Of a stretch of DNA of 64,000 bases, positions 18,164-27,511 are shown piece by piece. The stretch is taken from contig NZ_BAJW01000002.1 of NCBI RefSeq assembly GCF_000613905.1, positions 40,336 to 104,335 of the forward strand. The letters are read 5' to 3'. The position numbers and the translations under genes were made by a program. The notes below the pieces were generated by a model that was not told the DNA's origin, searched no databases, and worked only from the letters and a program-made list of their open reading frames with translations. This DNA comes from Acetobacter persici JCM 25330. Its GTDB lineage: Bacteria; Pseudomonadota; Alphaproteobacteria; Acetobacterales; Acetobacteraceae. Within the stretch, counting starts at the first letter, position 1. Every line of letters begins with the position of its first letter.

Positions 18164-19084
18164 TCAGGCGTGTTTTTTATAAAGTTCTTTCGGCCAACGC
18201 CGATGTAGCCACAGCCAACTTTCCGGTTTACGCCGGATCCAGCTTTCAAGCCGGTCATTTACCTGTTGAACCAGCAGGCGCAGATCCTCTTTTTTATCGC
18301 CAGTATCCGGCAACGCCATCGGTGGCTCCACCACTATCCGTAAACGCGCCGGGCCAAGCCGCTCCACGTAGCCGGGAATGACTGCGCACCGGTAGCGAAG
18401 CGCCATCGCCGCGAGGGCCGGGGCCGTCATGGCAGGGCGTCCGAAAAATGTGGCTTCAACGCCATCATTCATTTTCTGGTCTACCAGCATTCCTAGACGC
18501 CCCCCCTTGGAGACATACGCCAGCGCCTCCCGCGCGCCACGAGCGCCCTTGGCAAAAAGAGGCATGGGGGTAGGGGCCATAGCCGCATCCCGCAAGTCAC
18601 GGATCATGCCGTCAATCAGAGGGTTTCCGGCGGCGCGGTAAAAGGAGGCAAAGGGCGTGCCATGCCGGGCAACACCCGGAGGCAGCATCTCCCAGTTGCC
18701 AATATGGCCAGAGACAAACAGGACAGCCCCGCCACGTTTTGCCTGTTCTTGCAGATAGTCGGCCCCCTGAACTTCAAACCCCGGTCCGCTTGGCGTGTTT
18801 TCCTTCAGGCTGGATAAATGCGGAAGTTCCCCGACCGTACGTCCCAGATTTTCCCACACGCCTTTTACAATACGCGCCCGCTGCACCGCATCAAGCTCAG
18901 GTATGGCCAGTTGCAGATTTCTATCTGCTATTTTTGAAACCGGCAGAAGCGGCCCCAGAACCCGGCAAAGCCCCCCGGCAAAACTGGATGCCCGCGCAGG
19001 TCCCATCCTTAAAAACAGATTAAGCAGTCTCTGTGCAGCCCAGGCTTCCAGACGCATCAGCCGCGTTACAGGAGCCGCACTCAT
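18164..19084 (-). CDS. lpxL: lipid A acyltransferase, LpxL/HtrB family
   Basis: Transfers a secondary acyl chain to Kdo-lipid A at the inner membrane. The 306-residue protein has an N-terminal hydrophobic segment, the acyltransferase motif SGHIGNWEM (His-x4-Glu, about 127-135), a FYRAAGNPLID region and VDQKMNDGVEATFFGRPA. Its ATG overlaps the lpxK stop (ATGA), placing it last in the waaA-lpxK-lpxL run. Which late acyltransferase of the family it is cannot be told from sequence alone, so the symbol is provisional. Confidence 0.85.
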   Translation of the reverse strand: MSAAPVTRLMRLEAWAAQRLLNLFLRMGPARASSFAGGLCRVLGPLLPVSKIADRNLQLAIPELDAVQRARIVKGVWENLGRTVGELPHLSSLKENTPSGPGFEVQGADYLQEQAKRGGAVLFVSGHIGNWEMLPPGVARHGTPFASFYRAAGNPLIDGMIRDLRDAAMAPTPMPLFAKGARGAREALAYVSKGGRLGMLVDQKMNDGVEATFFGRPAMTAPALAAMALRYRCAVIPGYVERLGPARLRIVVEPPMALPDTGDKKEDLRLLVQQVNDRLESWIRRKPESWLWLHRRWPKELYKKHA

Positions 19085-20070
19085 AGCGCCCTCTGACCCA
19101 AAAGCTGATCCAGCAATGCTTCAGGGGCTTGCGGGTCCGACCAGTTCAGCCCGACGCCCACAGTCATGAGTTCTTTTCTGAAGGCCAGCGGGAACCGGAC
19201 CGTGTCCTTTGGCGTCGTGACAAGCTGTGCATCAGCCTGCCGGGCAAGTGTAGCGAGATGCTTCATATCTCGCTCTTTATAAAAATAATGATCAGGAAAA
19301 GCGAGGCACTGCACGGGCTCAACTCCAGCCCGCCGCAAGCCTTCAAAAAATTTGGAGGGCCGCCCAAGCCCGGCAAATGCCAGACAGCGCTTGCCTTTGA
19401 GGGCGAGCACATCCTGACCGGTTTGCAGGTCAGCCCGCAAAACGTCAGGTAACTGCTCCGCATACTGTGTGAGAAAACCAGTTTGGTCTGTGCCGATCAG
19501 CAGAACAGCAGACGCTCGTGCCAGAGCCGCAGCGGGGGCCTCCCGCAAAGGGCCGGCTGGCAGAACATGCCCATTGCCCAGCCCCACAGCGCCATCCACG
19601 ATCAGTAATGAGAGATCTTTATACAGACCCGGATTTTGGAAACCATCATCCATAATCAGACAGGACGCTCCTGCGGCAACAGCCGCACGGGCAGACGCTG
19701 CCCGGTCCCCGCCAACCCATGTCGGGCATTGCTGGGCAAGAAGCAGCGCTTCATCCCCCACATCCCGTGCAGAATGGCGCGCAAGATCAACCTGCGTCGT
19801 TGTTTTAATGCGGCCGCTATACCCCCGGGTGAGCGCATGAACGGCCACCTGCCGCGCCTTTAACCGGGCAACAAGGTCCAGCACAACTGTCGTCTTGCCA
19901 GTGCCACCCGTCGTCAGGTTCCCGCAACACAGAACAGGGACAGAGGCTTTCCACCCTGTTTTTTTCTGCCGGTTTGCCGCACAGGCGGCCACCAGCGCAG
20001 CACAGGGCGCAAGCAGAAAGGGCAATAGTCTCGCCTGAGGGTCTGACCAGAAGCGGGGAGGGCGGATCAT
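19081..20070 (-). CDS. lpxK: tetraacyldisaccharide 4'-kinase
   Basis: Phosphorylates the lipid A precursor at the 4' position, giving lipid IVA. It has an N-terminal membrane-associated helix (PFLLAPCAALVAACAA), a Walker A in CGNLTTGGTGKTT (about 49-61), TRGYSGR and MDDGFQN with the conserved Asp-Asp. At 329 residues it has the family length. Its ATG overlaps the waaA stop and its stop overlaps the lpxL start, so the three are probably translated in sequence. Confidence 0.95.
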   Translation of the reverse strand: MIRPPRFWSDPQARLLPFLLAPCAALVAACAANRQKKTGWKASVPVLCCGNLTTGGTGKTTVVLDLVARLKARQVAVHALTRGYSGRIKTTTQVDLARHSARDVGDEALLLAQQCPTWVGGDRAASARAAVAAGASCLIMDDGFQNPGLYKDLSLLIVDGAVGLGNGHVLPAGPLREAPAAALARASAVLLIGTDQTGFLTQYAEQLPDVLRADLQTGQDVLALKGKRCLAFAGLGRPSKFFEGLRRAGVEPVQCLAFPDHYFYKERDMKHLATLARQADAQLVTTPKDTVRFPLAFRKELMTVGVGLNWSDPQAPEALLDQLLGQRAL

Positions 20071-21497
20071 GCGGGCAGAAGTGCCAGAATTTTATCCGCC
20101 AGCTGCTCTGGCAGAGCCATATTAGCGGTCGCAACAGCCTGTGCCTGCTCTGCACAGGCCTTCCGGCGGGCCGGATTTTCCAGCATAGCACTCACCCAGT
20201 CCACAAGGTCTGCTGCCGTAGAAACGGTCACGACGCTCTCACCCAGAATGGCAAATGCCTCCTGAAAATTCTGAATACGGGGGCCGGTTGCCAGCGCACA
20301 TCCCAGCCGGGCGGGTTCAAAAGGATTATGCCCGCCGCCGCCTGTCCTGACATCCGGCAGACTGTTCCCGATGAAAGCAAAGTCCGCCAACCGGTAAAAT
20401 AGCCCTAATTCACCAAGCGTATCACACACCCAGACTGCGTCCGTTCGGGCCGGAACCTGCCCCTGCGCCCTGCGGGGAGCGCCTCCAAAAAGCGCACTGA
20501 TTGCCGCACCCCGCTCCGGATGGCGCGGGACAATAATGGTCAGAAGGGATGGAAAACGTGCCTGTAAAATCTGGAGGACCGGCCGCAACGCATATTCTTC
20601 ACCCTCATGGGTGGACGCCGCCAGAAAAACGGGGCGTCCGGCAAGCTGCTGCTGCACGGATTGCAGTGCCACCTGATCCACAGGCAAGGGCGGGGCTGCT
20701 GTTTTAAGGTCGCCAGTTATGGCCAGAGATCTTGCTCCAAGCTGCTGGAAATGCTGAGCATCCGCGTCAGATCGCGCGGCAATCCAGGCAAACCGCTCCA
20801 GCATCCGCCGTGTGACAGGACGAAACCTGCGCCAGTTTTTAAAAGAGCGCTCTGACATCCGTCCATTAACAAGCGCCACAGGAATATTCTGCTGGTGACA
20901 CAGGCCAATCAGGTTCGGCCAGAGTTCACTTTCCGTGAAAACCACGGCCTGCGGTTGCCAGTTCGCCAGAAACCGTCGGCCCCAGCGCGGCACGTCAAGC
21001 GGCACAAACTGATGCACAAGCCGCGGATGCGTCAGACGTTGCTGCAACAGGCGAGCGGCTGTCACCGTTCCGGTTGTCAGCAGCACCGTGACGGTTATTT
21101 TTTTCTCCAGACACCGCTGCACGAGAGGCAAAATAGAAACAAGTTCCCCCACGCTGGCCGCATGGAACCAGATCAGCGGACCTATTGGGCGAGCCTGTGA
21201 GGCAAAGCCCATTTTTTCCCGTACCCTGTCTGGCAGTTCCTTCCCGCGCACCTGCCGCCAGCGCAGCAAAAAAGGCAGGGCAGGGGCCAGCCCCGTCGCA
21301 ACCCAGTGCCAGACCCGGGAGGGTTGAAGAGACAGAGGCGCAAGCCAGATTTTCTCTTTCTGGCGTCCGATGATCCACCCATGGCTGCTCAGCTTCAGCC
21401 ATAACCTGCGTGATAGCCTCGGCAAGAAGACGATCCGCACTCTGCTCCGCCTGAAGCTCTTTATCCCGCGCAAGAGTAAGAGGGGCACCGCAGACAA
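20067..21497 (-). CDS. waaA: 3-deoxy-D-manno-octulosonic acid transferase; start unresolved
   Basis: Transfers Kdo from CMP-Kdo to lipid IVA. Motifs of the glycosyltransferase are clear: WFHAASVGE near the N-terminus, FTESELWPNL, and GGGGHNPFEPARLG in the C-terminal domain. The natural protein should begin about ten residues before SRVWHWVATGLAPALPFLLR. No start codon exists there in this frame, and the first in-frame ATG (21497) lies deep inside the DUF374 gene. An ATG at 21382 is one frame away; one extra A in the AAAA run near 21350 would join it to the body. A further single-base error at this junction is therefore likely, and the true start is probably close to 21382. Confidence 0.85.
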   Translation of the reverse strand: MSAVPLLLLRGIKSFRRSRVRIVFLPRLSRRLWLKLSSHGWIIGRQKEKIWLAPLSLQPSRVWHWVATGLAPALPFLLRWRQVRGKELPDRVREKMGFASQARPIGPLIWFHAASVGELVSILPLVQRCLEKKITVTVLLTTGTVTAARLLQQRLTHPRLVHQFVPLDVPRWGRRFLANWQPQAVVFTESELWPNLIGLCHQQNIPVALVNGRMSERSFKNWRRFRPVTRRMLERFAWIAARSDADAQHFQQLGARSLAITGDLKTAAPPLPVDQVALQSVQQQLAGRPVFLAASTHEGEEYALRPVLQILQARFPSLLTIIVPRHPERGAAISALFGGAPRRAQGQVPARTDAVWVCDTLGELGLFYRLADFAFIGNSLPDVRTGGGGHNPFEPARLGCALATGPRIQNFQEAFAILGESVVTVSTAADLVDWVSAMLENPARRKACAEQAQAVATANMALPEQLADKILALLPA

Positions 21498-22076
21498 AAT
21501 GCCCGCGCCCGAAGGGCAGCGGTAAAATCATCTTGTCCCATGAGTTCAGACGGAACCCCCGGCACGTCGCACCGACGGGTATAATCGGTTTTTTAACAAG
21601 GGCAGCCAGTGCCGTAGCACCTTGCTGGGCCTCTCGGCGCGGGCCCTGGGCCCATCTGGCGTAATGGCGACAATGCCACCATGCCGCAATCTGGACCGCA
21701 GGCCCCGTAAAGCCGCTGCTCCACCCTTGTTTTTGCCGCGTGTGTCCGATGATCCGGCAATAGACCAGATTCGCCATTTCCCGACGATATCCGCAATCAG
21801 CCGCCCATCCCGGTTCCGGCTGATCAGCACATGCAGGCGCATGGACGGGTTTTGCGGCTCCGCCCACCACCACAGGGCAGGTGTGAGAGGCAGGACCTCA
21901 TGCCAGAAAGCCACAACAGCCGTGCGGCCATCCTCACACGTGAGAAACCTGCGCGCCTCCGGGTCGATACTGAAAGTCCAGCGCGTTGTGCGCAGGGTGA
22001 AACCCAGATAACCCCGGATTGTGCTGATAAGGAATTTTCGAAAAAACGGCCCGGCGGAGAACGAAAGACGCGGCAC
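21389..22076 (-). pseudogene. DUF374 lysophospholipid acyltransferase-like protein, frame broken
   Basis: Starts at GTG 22076 after GGGAGAAC and reads AFWHEVLPLTPALWWW (motif with His near residue 58), LISRNRDGRLIADI and ITPDGPRGP. Frame is lost at the CCC of 21644-21646; a fourth base restores REAQQGATALAALVKKPI and LNSWDKMILPLPFGRG. This family sits beside waaA in many alphaproteobacteria and is thought to act on lipids of the outer-membrane pathway; the substrate is not known. The 3' end is unclear: no in-frame stop occurs near the waaA start, and stops at 21389-21397 lie in another frame. Confidence 0.75.
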
Positions 22077-22094
22077 AGCGCCCGTTCTCCCGCG

Positions 22095-22582
22095 CTATGC
22101 CAGCCTCCGCCTGAGAGCAAAGCCTTCTGGCTGCTCATCCAGAACAGATGCTGATACGCCACCGTAAATGCCTCATGCGCCTTCCGCCAGACAGCAGGAT
22201 CAGCTTCATCCGGCAGGACAACCGTCGTTACCCCACAACGGAGCAGAAATTCATACTGGTCCGGCAGAATATGCCCGCCAGCGCGAATTTCACCTTTAAA
22301 ACCAAGATGCTCCCGCAATGCGCGCGCCTGCGTGAAAGGCCGACCATCCCGAAAGACCGGAAAGGTCAGCACAACAACATCCAGCCGGGGCAAGGCATCG
22401 CGCAGAGTCTCAGCCTCATCGGCGGAACCCAGCACCACACCCAGCCGCGCATCATCATTGCGGCCAAGTCCTTCAGAAAGACGGGCCAGCGGCACCAGAA
22501 CATCGCCTGCCGGAAGAGGCTCACCCTCAACGGCAGTCTTCCACGTGTCCTGAATAATATGGCCGTTTTCAAGCAGGGGCAT
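22095..22582 (-). pseudogene. DUF934 family protein of the sulfite reductase operon, frame broken near its end
   Basis: A small protein of about 162 residues that follows nitrite/sulfite reductase genes in many proteobacteria; its function is not established. It starts at ATG 22582, inside the last codons of cysI (14-base overlap). The conserved region LDVVVLTFPVFRDGRPFTQA and REHLGFKGEIRAGGHILPDQ is intact (about 66-108). The frame runs past the expected end. One extra base in the AAA (22119-22121) gives the typical arginine-rich terminus QKAFALRRRLA and a TAG at 22095-22097. Confidence 0.78.
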
Positions 22583-24275
22583 ATGCGGCGTCCTTGAATG
22601 GTGCTGTGCCGAGACGGCGGCATGTTTCAATAAACCGTTCACCCGCCGTCCGTCTGGAAAGATACGTATCAATGATCCGGGCGATTGCATCAACCGTTTC
22701 ATCTTCCGACATAGCCGACCCCAGAATTTGCCCGACCGAGGCATCCGCCCCTCCGGCGGACCCGCCAAGCGTAATCTGGAACGCTTCTTCCCCCCGTTTA
22801 TCAACGCCCAAAATACCAATATGCCCGGCATGGTGATGCCCGCAGGCATTGATACAGCCGGAAATATTCAGCCTTAACGGCCCGATTTCCCGCTGGAGAT
22901 CGGCATTGGCAAAGCGGGAACTCAGCTTTTGCGCAATAGGAATGGAACGCGCGTTGGCAAGCGCGCAGTAATCCAGCCCCGGGCAGGCAACAATATCGGT
23001 AATAAAGCCGATATTAGCTTCCCCAAGCCCGTTTTTCTCCAGAGCCTGCCAGACGTCATACAGGGCATCCTGCCGCACATGGCCCAGCACCACGTTTTGC
23101 AGATGCGTGATCCGCAACTCCCCAAAACTATAGCGGTCCGCGAGATCCGCCAGCAGATCCATCTGCGCTGAGGTCACATCCCCCGGAATCCCACCGGCCG
23201 GTTTGCACGACACGGTGACGGACGCATAGCCGGGCTGTTTGTGGGCATGCGTATTGGTTCTGACCCACGCATCAAACGCATGATCACTTTTACGCTGGGC
23301 CACCAGTTTTTCAGCAGCATCTCCCGCCGGAGCAAAATCGGGCGCGCCAAAGCGTGCACGAATGGCTTCAACGGTGGCCTCCGGCAGGCGATAGCGTGCC
23401 CGGTCCATCGCAGAAAATTCCGCATTGACCTGACTGAGAAATTCTTCCGCACCCAGAGCCTGCACCAGAATTTTGATCCGGGCCTTGTAGATATTATCGC
23501 GCCGCCCGTGTGCGTTATAAACGCGCAGAATGGCTTCCAGATAAGCAATCAGGTCTTCTTCCGGCAGATCATCGCGCAGCCTGACGCCGATAATAGGGGT
23601 TCGCCCCAGCCCTCCGCCGACGAAAACCTCAAACACCGGGCGGCCATTATCGCCCTCACGCGCAATCAGCCCGATATCATGGAAGCGGGCAGCCACACGG
23701 TCCTGCTGGCTGCCGGAAATCGCAATCTTGAATTTACGGGGCAGGAACGTGAATTCCGGATGCAGCGTGGACCACTGCCGCAGAATTTCCGCATAGACAC
23801 GCGGGTCCAGCACCTCATCCGCCGCGGCACCGGCAAACTGATCCGCCGTAACATTCCGGATGCAGTTTCCGCTGGTCTGAATGGCATGCATGTCCGCATC
23901 AGCCAGAACATTCAGGATTTCCGGTGTGTCTTCCAGCCGGATCCAGTTGAACTGGATATTCTGCCGGGTGGTGAAATGTCCGTAATCCCGGTCATACGTC
24001 CGGGCAATATGCGCCAGTGTGCGCATCTGGGCAGCGTCAAGCACGCCATACGGAATAGCTACCCGCAGCATATAGGCGTGGAGTTGGAGATACAGGCCAT
24101 TCATCAGGCGGAGCGGCTTGAATTCTTCTTCTGTCAGGGCACCGGACAGACGGCGTTCCACCTGATCCTGAAACTGCGCAACGCGTTGCTTCAGGAACGT
24201 ACGGTCAACAGCATCATAAGAATAATGCCCGACAGGCAGCGCGGCAGAGGGAGCGTGAGACATTGGTAAAGCCAA
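22569..24275 (-). CDS. cysI: nitrite/sulfite reductase haemoprotein (assimilatory sulfite reductase)
   Basis: Six-electron reduction of sulfite to sulfide (or nitrite to ammonia) using sirohaem and a 4Fe-4S cluster. The 568-residue protein has two ferredoxin-like half domains and two SiR domains. The cluster and sirohaem cysteines are in ACPGLDYC and SGCINACGHHHAGHIG near residues 440-490. The setting, with DUF2849 upstream, DUF934 downstream and the sulfate activation genes nearby, favours sulfite as substrate. It starts 14 bases after DUF2849. No flavoprotein subunit is adjacent, so it probably receives electrons from ferredoxin or a distant reductase. Confidence 0.9.
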   Translation of the reverse strand: MALPMSHAPSAALPVGHYSYDAVDRTFLKQRVAQFQDQVERRLSGALTEEEFKPLRLMNGLYLQLHAYMLRVAIPYGVLDAAQMRTLAHIARTYDRDYGHFTTRQNIQFNWIRLEDTPEILNVLADADMHAIQTSGNCIRNVTADQFAGAAADEVLDPRVYAEILRQWSTLHPEFTFLPRKFKIAISGSQQDRVAARFHDIGLIAREGDNGRPVFEVFVGGGLGRTPIIGVRLRDDLPEEDLIAYLEAILRVYNAHGRRDNIYKARIKILVQALGAEEFLSQVNAEFSAMDRARYRLPEATVEAIRARFGAPDFAPAGDAAEKLVAQRKSDHAFDAWVRTNTHAHKQPGYASVTVSCKPAGGIPGDVTSAQMDLLADLADRYSFGELRITHLQNVVLGHVRQDALYDVWQALEKNGLGEANIGFITDIVACPGLDYCALANARSIPIAQKLSSRFANADLQREIGPLRLNISGCINACGHHHAGHIGILGVDKRGEEAFQITLGGSAGGADASVGQILGSAMSEDETVDAIARIIDTYLSRRTAGERFIETCRRLGTAPFKDAAYAPA

Positions 24276-24289
24276 TCTTGATCGTCTGT

Positions 24290-24634
24290 TCAGGCGTGCG
24301 GCGCGGGATGGGGGGCGTGCCAGTCCGGCGTGAAATCAGGATGCACAGTGGGCCCGGCGGCACGGATTCTCTCACGGCTGGTAACAGGCAGCGGGCCGGA
24401 TGCCGTCTGCGTCACCTGCACGCCGTAAATACCAACAAGACCGTTTTCCTGTGCGTGCGCGGTCCGGACCTTTAAGGCCTCTTCCACCGTGCTGTTAGGA
24501 TAGAGTTTTGCGTCCTGAATCAAAGTCTTCCACTGCCCATTGGGAGCAAGCCAGACAATGCGGCCATCAAGAAGACGATTGGCCGTGATGACACTGTTGC
24601 CTTCAGCATCCCGACGACTGTTTCTGCGGTCCAC
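24290..24634 (-). CDS. DUF2849 domain protein
   Basis: A 114-residue soluble protein that precedes cysI in many alphaproteobacteria; function unknown. The conserved part is VITANRLLDGRIVWLAPNG followed by SVEEAL-like sequence (about 15-60) and a Pro/His-rich tail. The start is a GTG at 24634 with AAGGGA eight bases upstream. It is the first gene of the DUF2849-cysI-DUF934 unit, whose promoter region carries a long palindrome. Confidence 0.82.
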   Translation of the reverse strand: MDRRNSRRDAEGNSVITANRLLDGRIVWLAPNGQWKTLIQDAKLYPNSTVEEALKVRTAHAQENGLVGIYGVQVTQTASGPLPVTSRERIRAAGPTVHPDFTPDWHAPHPAPHA

Positions 24635-24673
24635 AGCATATCCCTTTCCGGAACAATCCCTGAGGAAAATTAC

Positions 24674-24710
24674 ATCAGGCGTGATATATTATCAATATAC
24701 CACGCCTGAT
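24674..24710. promoter_or_regulatory. 17-bp imperfect palindrome upstream of the DUF2849-cysI-DUF934 operon
   Basis: ATCAGGCGTG and CACGCCTGAT are perfect 10-bp arms. The inner 17 bases continue the symmetry (ATATATT, three-base centre, AATATAC), giving 17 of 17 positions paired but one. It lies 40 bases before the DUF2849 start and 68 bases after cysA. It could be a transcription-factor operator for sulfur control or a terminator for cysTWA; only short T-runs flank it, which favours an operator. Confidence 0.5.
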
Positions 24711-24777
24711 TTTGAGTGATCGTGAAAGAAGCACTAAGGAGCCCGATAGATACTCTTAATCATCAGGCTCAGAAAAA

Positions 24778-25841
24778 CTATCCGCAGCGCTGCCCGTCAC
24801 GGAACAATCTGGCCCGGCTGATATCCAGCAGGGCAGCTCCATGCAATTCCACGTCATTTTGCGTATGATCAGGCGTCCACAGCGGCACAAAACGCTCGGC
24901 AAGGTGGGCCCGGTAATGCCGATATCCATTGCGCGCTCCCTCCGCCACAAGGGAAACAGCTTCCGGGCTTTCATCCCCTCTGTGCACCTGAATTTCATAC
25001 GGCCGTAAGATGGCTGTTACCGGGCCGGGGGAAACCGTTTCAGGCGCGGGGAAAGGCAGCACCCCGGCTTCATCAGGGACCACCATCCCCTCTCGCACAA
25101 CGCCGTTAAAAGACGGGGCTTCCCCTAGAAACTCCATAACAAACGTTGTCTGCGGGTTCAGGTTCAGTTCCTCCGGAGTTGCATCCTGCACAATCTGCCC
25201 GTGCTGCATCACCACAATACGGTCGGCTATTTCCACAGCCTCATCCTGATCATGCGTGACCAGAATGGTCGTCAGCCCAAGCCGCACATGCAGACCTTTC
25301 AGCCATGTGCGGATTGAACGCCGCACAATCGGGTCAAGTGCTCCAAACGGCTCGTCCAGCAGCAGAAGTTTAGGGCCGGTCGCCAGCGCACGCGCCAGAG
25401 CCACACGCTGCCGCTGGCCGCCAGACAGACGCCCGGGATAAGATGCTCCGGCCTCTGGAATCTGCATCAGGTCCAGCAAATCCTGCACCCGCGCCGTGAT
25501 GGCCGAGCGGGACGGGCGCTCTGACCGGGGGAGAACATCAAGCCCGAAGGTATATTTTTTGCCACCGTCATATGCGGAAATAGCGCGTAGTTCTGGAAGA
25601 CAAACCCAATTTTGCGGGCACGGTCCCGCATGGAGCCCATAGCCTGCCCATCCAGCAAAAGGGTGCCCTGATCAAACGTATCCAGCCCGGCAATGGCCCG
25701 GAGCAGCGTTGTCTTGCCCGCGCCGGACGGCCCGACCAGCGCCACGAAGGCGCCTGCAGGCACATCCAGAGACACATCATTCAACAGGCGCCGCGTGCTG
25801 CCCGGCGCATAGCGCACCAGATGCTCAACCTGCACACTCAT
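24778..25841 (-). pseudogene. cysA: sulfate/thiosulfate ABC transporter ATPase, frame broken once
   Basis: Energises sulfate import with CysT and CysW. The first part has Walker A GPSGAGKTT (about 38-46) and the Q-loop FVFQNYALFPHMTV. Frame is lost near 25548. One base (TTT for TT) gives NIPFGLDVLPRSERPSRS and joins to the signature LSGGQRQRVALARAL, Walker B KLLLLDEPFGALD and the H-loop VTHDQDEA. A C-terminal TOBE-like region follows (VTAILRPYEIQVHR). Its ATG overlaps the cysW stop by four bases. Read as given, two fragments result. Confidence 0.9.
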
Positions 25842-26641
25842 GCCTGCGTCTCCTTCCTGCGGGCCAGCCAGTCCGGCGCGGAGCGCAGCAGGACGGCCAT
25901 CATCGCCATCCCGGCCAGCAACGTGGCCATACTGAAGGCCGCAACCGTCTGATATCCATTATAAAGACTTTCAATATGCAGCGGCATTGTCTCGGTCATA
26001 CCGGGAATATGGCCGGACACGACGGAAACCGCCCCGAACTCCCCCATCGCACGCGCTGTCGTCAGCAACACACCGGAAAACAAGGCAACCCGCGCACCGG
26101 GCAGCGTAACGCGCCAGAGAATATTCCAGAATCCGGCCCCTGCCAGCATGGCGGCTTCCTCCGCGTCTCGCCTCTGTTGCTCCATCAGCGGGACGAGGGT
26201 CCGCACCACATAAGGCAGCGTCACGAAAATGGTGGCCAACATGATGCCGGGCACCGCAAAGGCAATGTGAATACCGGCCTGTTCCAGCGCAGGTCCCCAC
26301 CAGCCCTGAGCCCCAAACAGCAAGAGCCAGACCAGACCGGAGACAACAGGAGAAATGCTCAGCGGCAGTTCCACCAGCACCAGCAAAGCAGAGCGGCCGG
26401 GAAAGCGGTATTTTGTCAGCACCCACGCGGCAAGAATACCAAAGACCGTATTGACCAGAACGGAAACAACAGTGACTTCCAGCGTCAGCCAGATAGCCGC
26501 CTGCGCATCCGGGTCGGACAGGGAGGCAAGAGCCGGAGCCAGCCCCGTTTTCAGCGCCTCAGCGACGACCACAGCGGGAGGCATCAGCAGCACCAGCACA
26601 ATCAGCGCCCATGTGACGATCCAGAGAGCATAACGCATCAT
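25838..26641 (-). CDS. cysW: sulfate ABC transporter permease CysW
   Basis: Inner-membrane permease of about 267 residues with six predicted membrane segments and the EAA loop in RRDAEEAAMLAGAGFWNILWRVTLP (about 150-174). MMRYALWIV with GGGGTGA just upstream is the natural start. In the sequence as given the same frame stays open into the end of cysT, giving an apparent CysT-CysW fusion. This is best explained by one base missing from the GGGG run (26649-26652): with five G the cysT frame would stop at TGA 26646-26648. Confidence 0.88.
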   Translation of the reverse strand: MMRYALWIVTWALIVLVLLMPPAVVVAEALKTGLAPALASLSDPDAQAAIWLTLEVTVVSVLVNTVFGILAAWVLTKYRFPGRSALLVLVELPLSISPVVSGLVWLLLFGAQGWWGPALEQAGIHIAFAVPGIMLATIFVTLPYVVRTLVPLMEQQRRDAEEAAMLAGAGFWNILWRVTLPGARVALFSGVLLTTARAMGEFGAVSVVSGHIPGMTETMPLHIESLYNGYQTVAAFSMATLLAGMAMMAVLLRSAPDWLARRKETQA

Positions 26642-26645
26642 CTGT

Positions 26646-27486
26646 TCACCCCACACAGAAAGCCGCCTGCGCACAAGGCTGACCAGCACCAGAGCGAGCA
26701 GCGAGATCAGCAGCAGAACCAGTGCGATGGCTGTTGCCCCGCCATAGTCAAACTCCTGAAGCCGCACGACGATCAGCAGGGGAGCAATCTCACTCCGGAA
26801 GGGCTGATTGCCTGCTATGAAAATGACGGACCCGTATTCTCCAACCCCCCGTGCCAGAGCCAGCCCGAATCCCGTCACCAGAGCGGGCAGTAAGGGAGCA
26901 ATCACAACGCGCGTCACCACCTGCCAGGCTTTGCGCCAAGCAGAACCGCTGCGTCTTCCATATCGCGGGGCAGGTTTTTCAGAACTGGTTCGACCGTACG
27001 TACCACAAACGGCAGGCCGACAAACATGAGCGCAAGAACAATGCCTGTGCGGCTATAAGCCAGCACCAGCCCCAGCTTTGCCAGCGGCGCACCAAGCCAG
27101 CCCTGCGGGCCATATAATGTCGCCAGAGTAATACCGGATACGGCTGTTGGCAGGGCCAGAGGTAGGTCAATCAGCGCATCCGCAATACGGCGCCCCGGCA
27201 GATCCCCTCGCACCAGCGCCCATGCCAGCAGCAGCCCCAGAGGAATATTCAGCAGAGCCGCAAGAAACGCACAGGAAAAGCTGGTCCACAGAGCCGCAAA
27301 CATCCGCGCATCATGCAGCGCCGCCACCATAGCCCCCACGCCATCCTGCCAGGGGCGAATCATCAGCGCGCAGAGGGGCAGGAGGATAAAAAACCCGGTC
27401 CAGAGAAGAGTCGCCCCCAGCGCAAGCCGATAACCGGGCAGGGCAGAGCCTCCACCGCGCAAAAAGGACAGAACAGCCTGCTTCAT
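26646..27486 (-). pseudogene. cysT: sulfate ABC transporter permease CysT, frame broken
   Basis: Partner permease of CysW. The N-terminal part (ATLLWTGFFILLPLCALMI, LPLALPTAVSGITLATLYGPQG, PFVVRTVEPVLKNL) loses frame after LLGAKP near 26927. One base (CCTTGG for CCTGG) restores PWQVVTRVVIAPLLPALVTG, the EAA-loop end, and then GEYGSVIFIAGN and VRLQEFDYGGA. A second missing base at the 3' end probably hides the stop. The 5' end is also in doubt: ATG 27486 has no good ribosome-binding site, whereas ATG 27515, with AGGAGAAGGA upstream, opens a ten-codon frame that one extra base would join to it. Confidence 0.87.
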
Positions 27487-27511
27487 GCTGCAAGCAAAGC
27501 CTGACTGAAAC

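Noticed and set aside
23241..24269. A 342-codon plus-strand frame opposite cysI
   Set aside because: It lies entirely within the well-supported sulfite reductase gene on the other strand and has no recognisable motif.
25709..26893. A 394-codon plus-strand frame, His/Gln/Arg-rich, opposite cysW and cysT
   Set aside because: Its composition is typical of an antisense frame and the permease motifs on the minus strand are clear.
25838..26920. A true CysT-CysW fusion permease
   Set aside because: The cysW start and ribosome-binding site are intact and single-base repairs give two normal genes; reported as a probable artefact.
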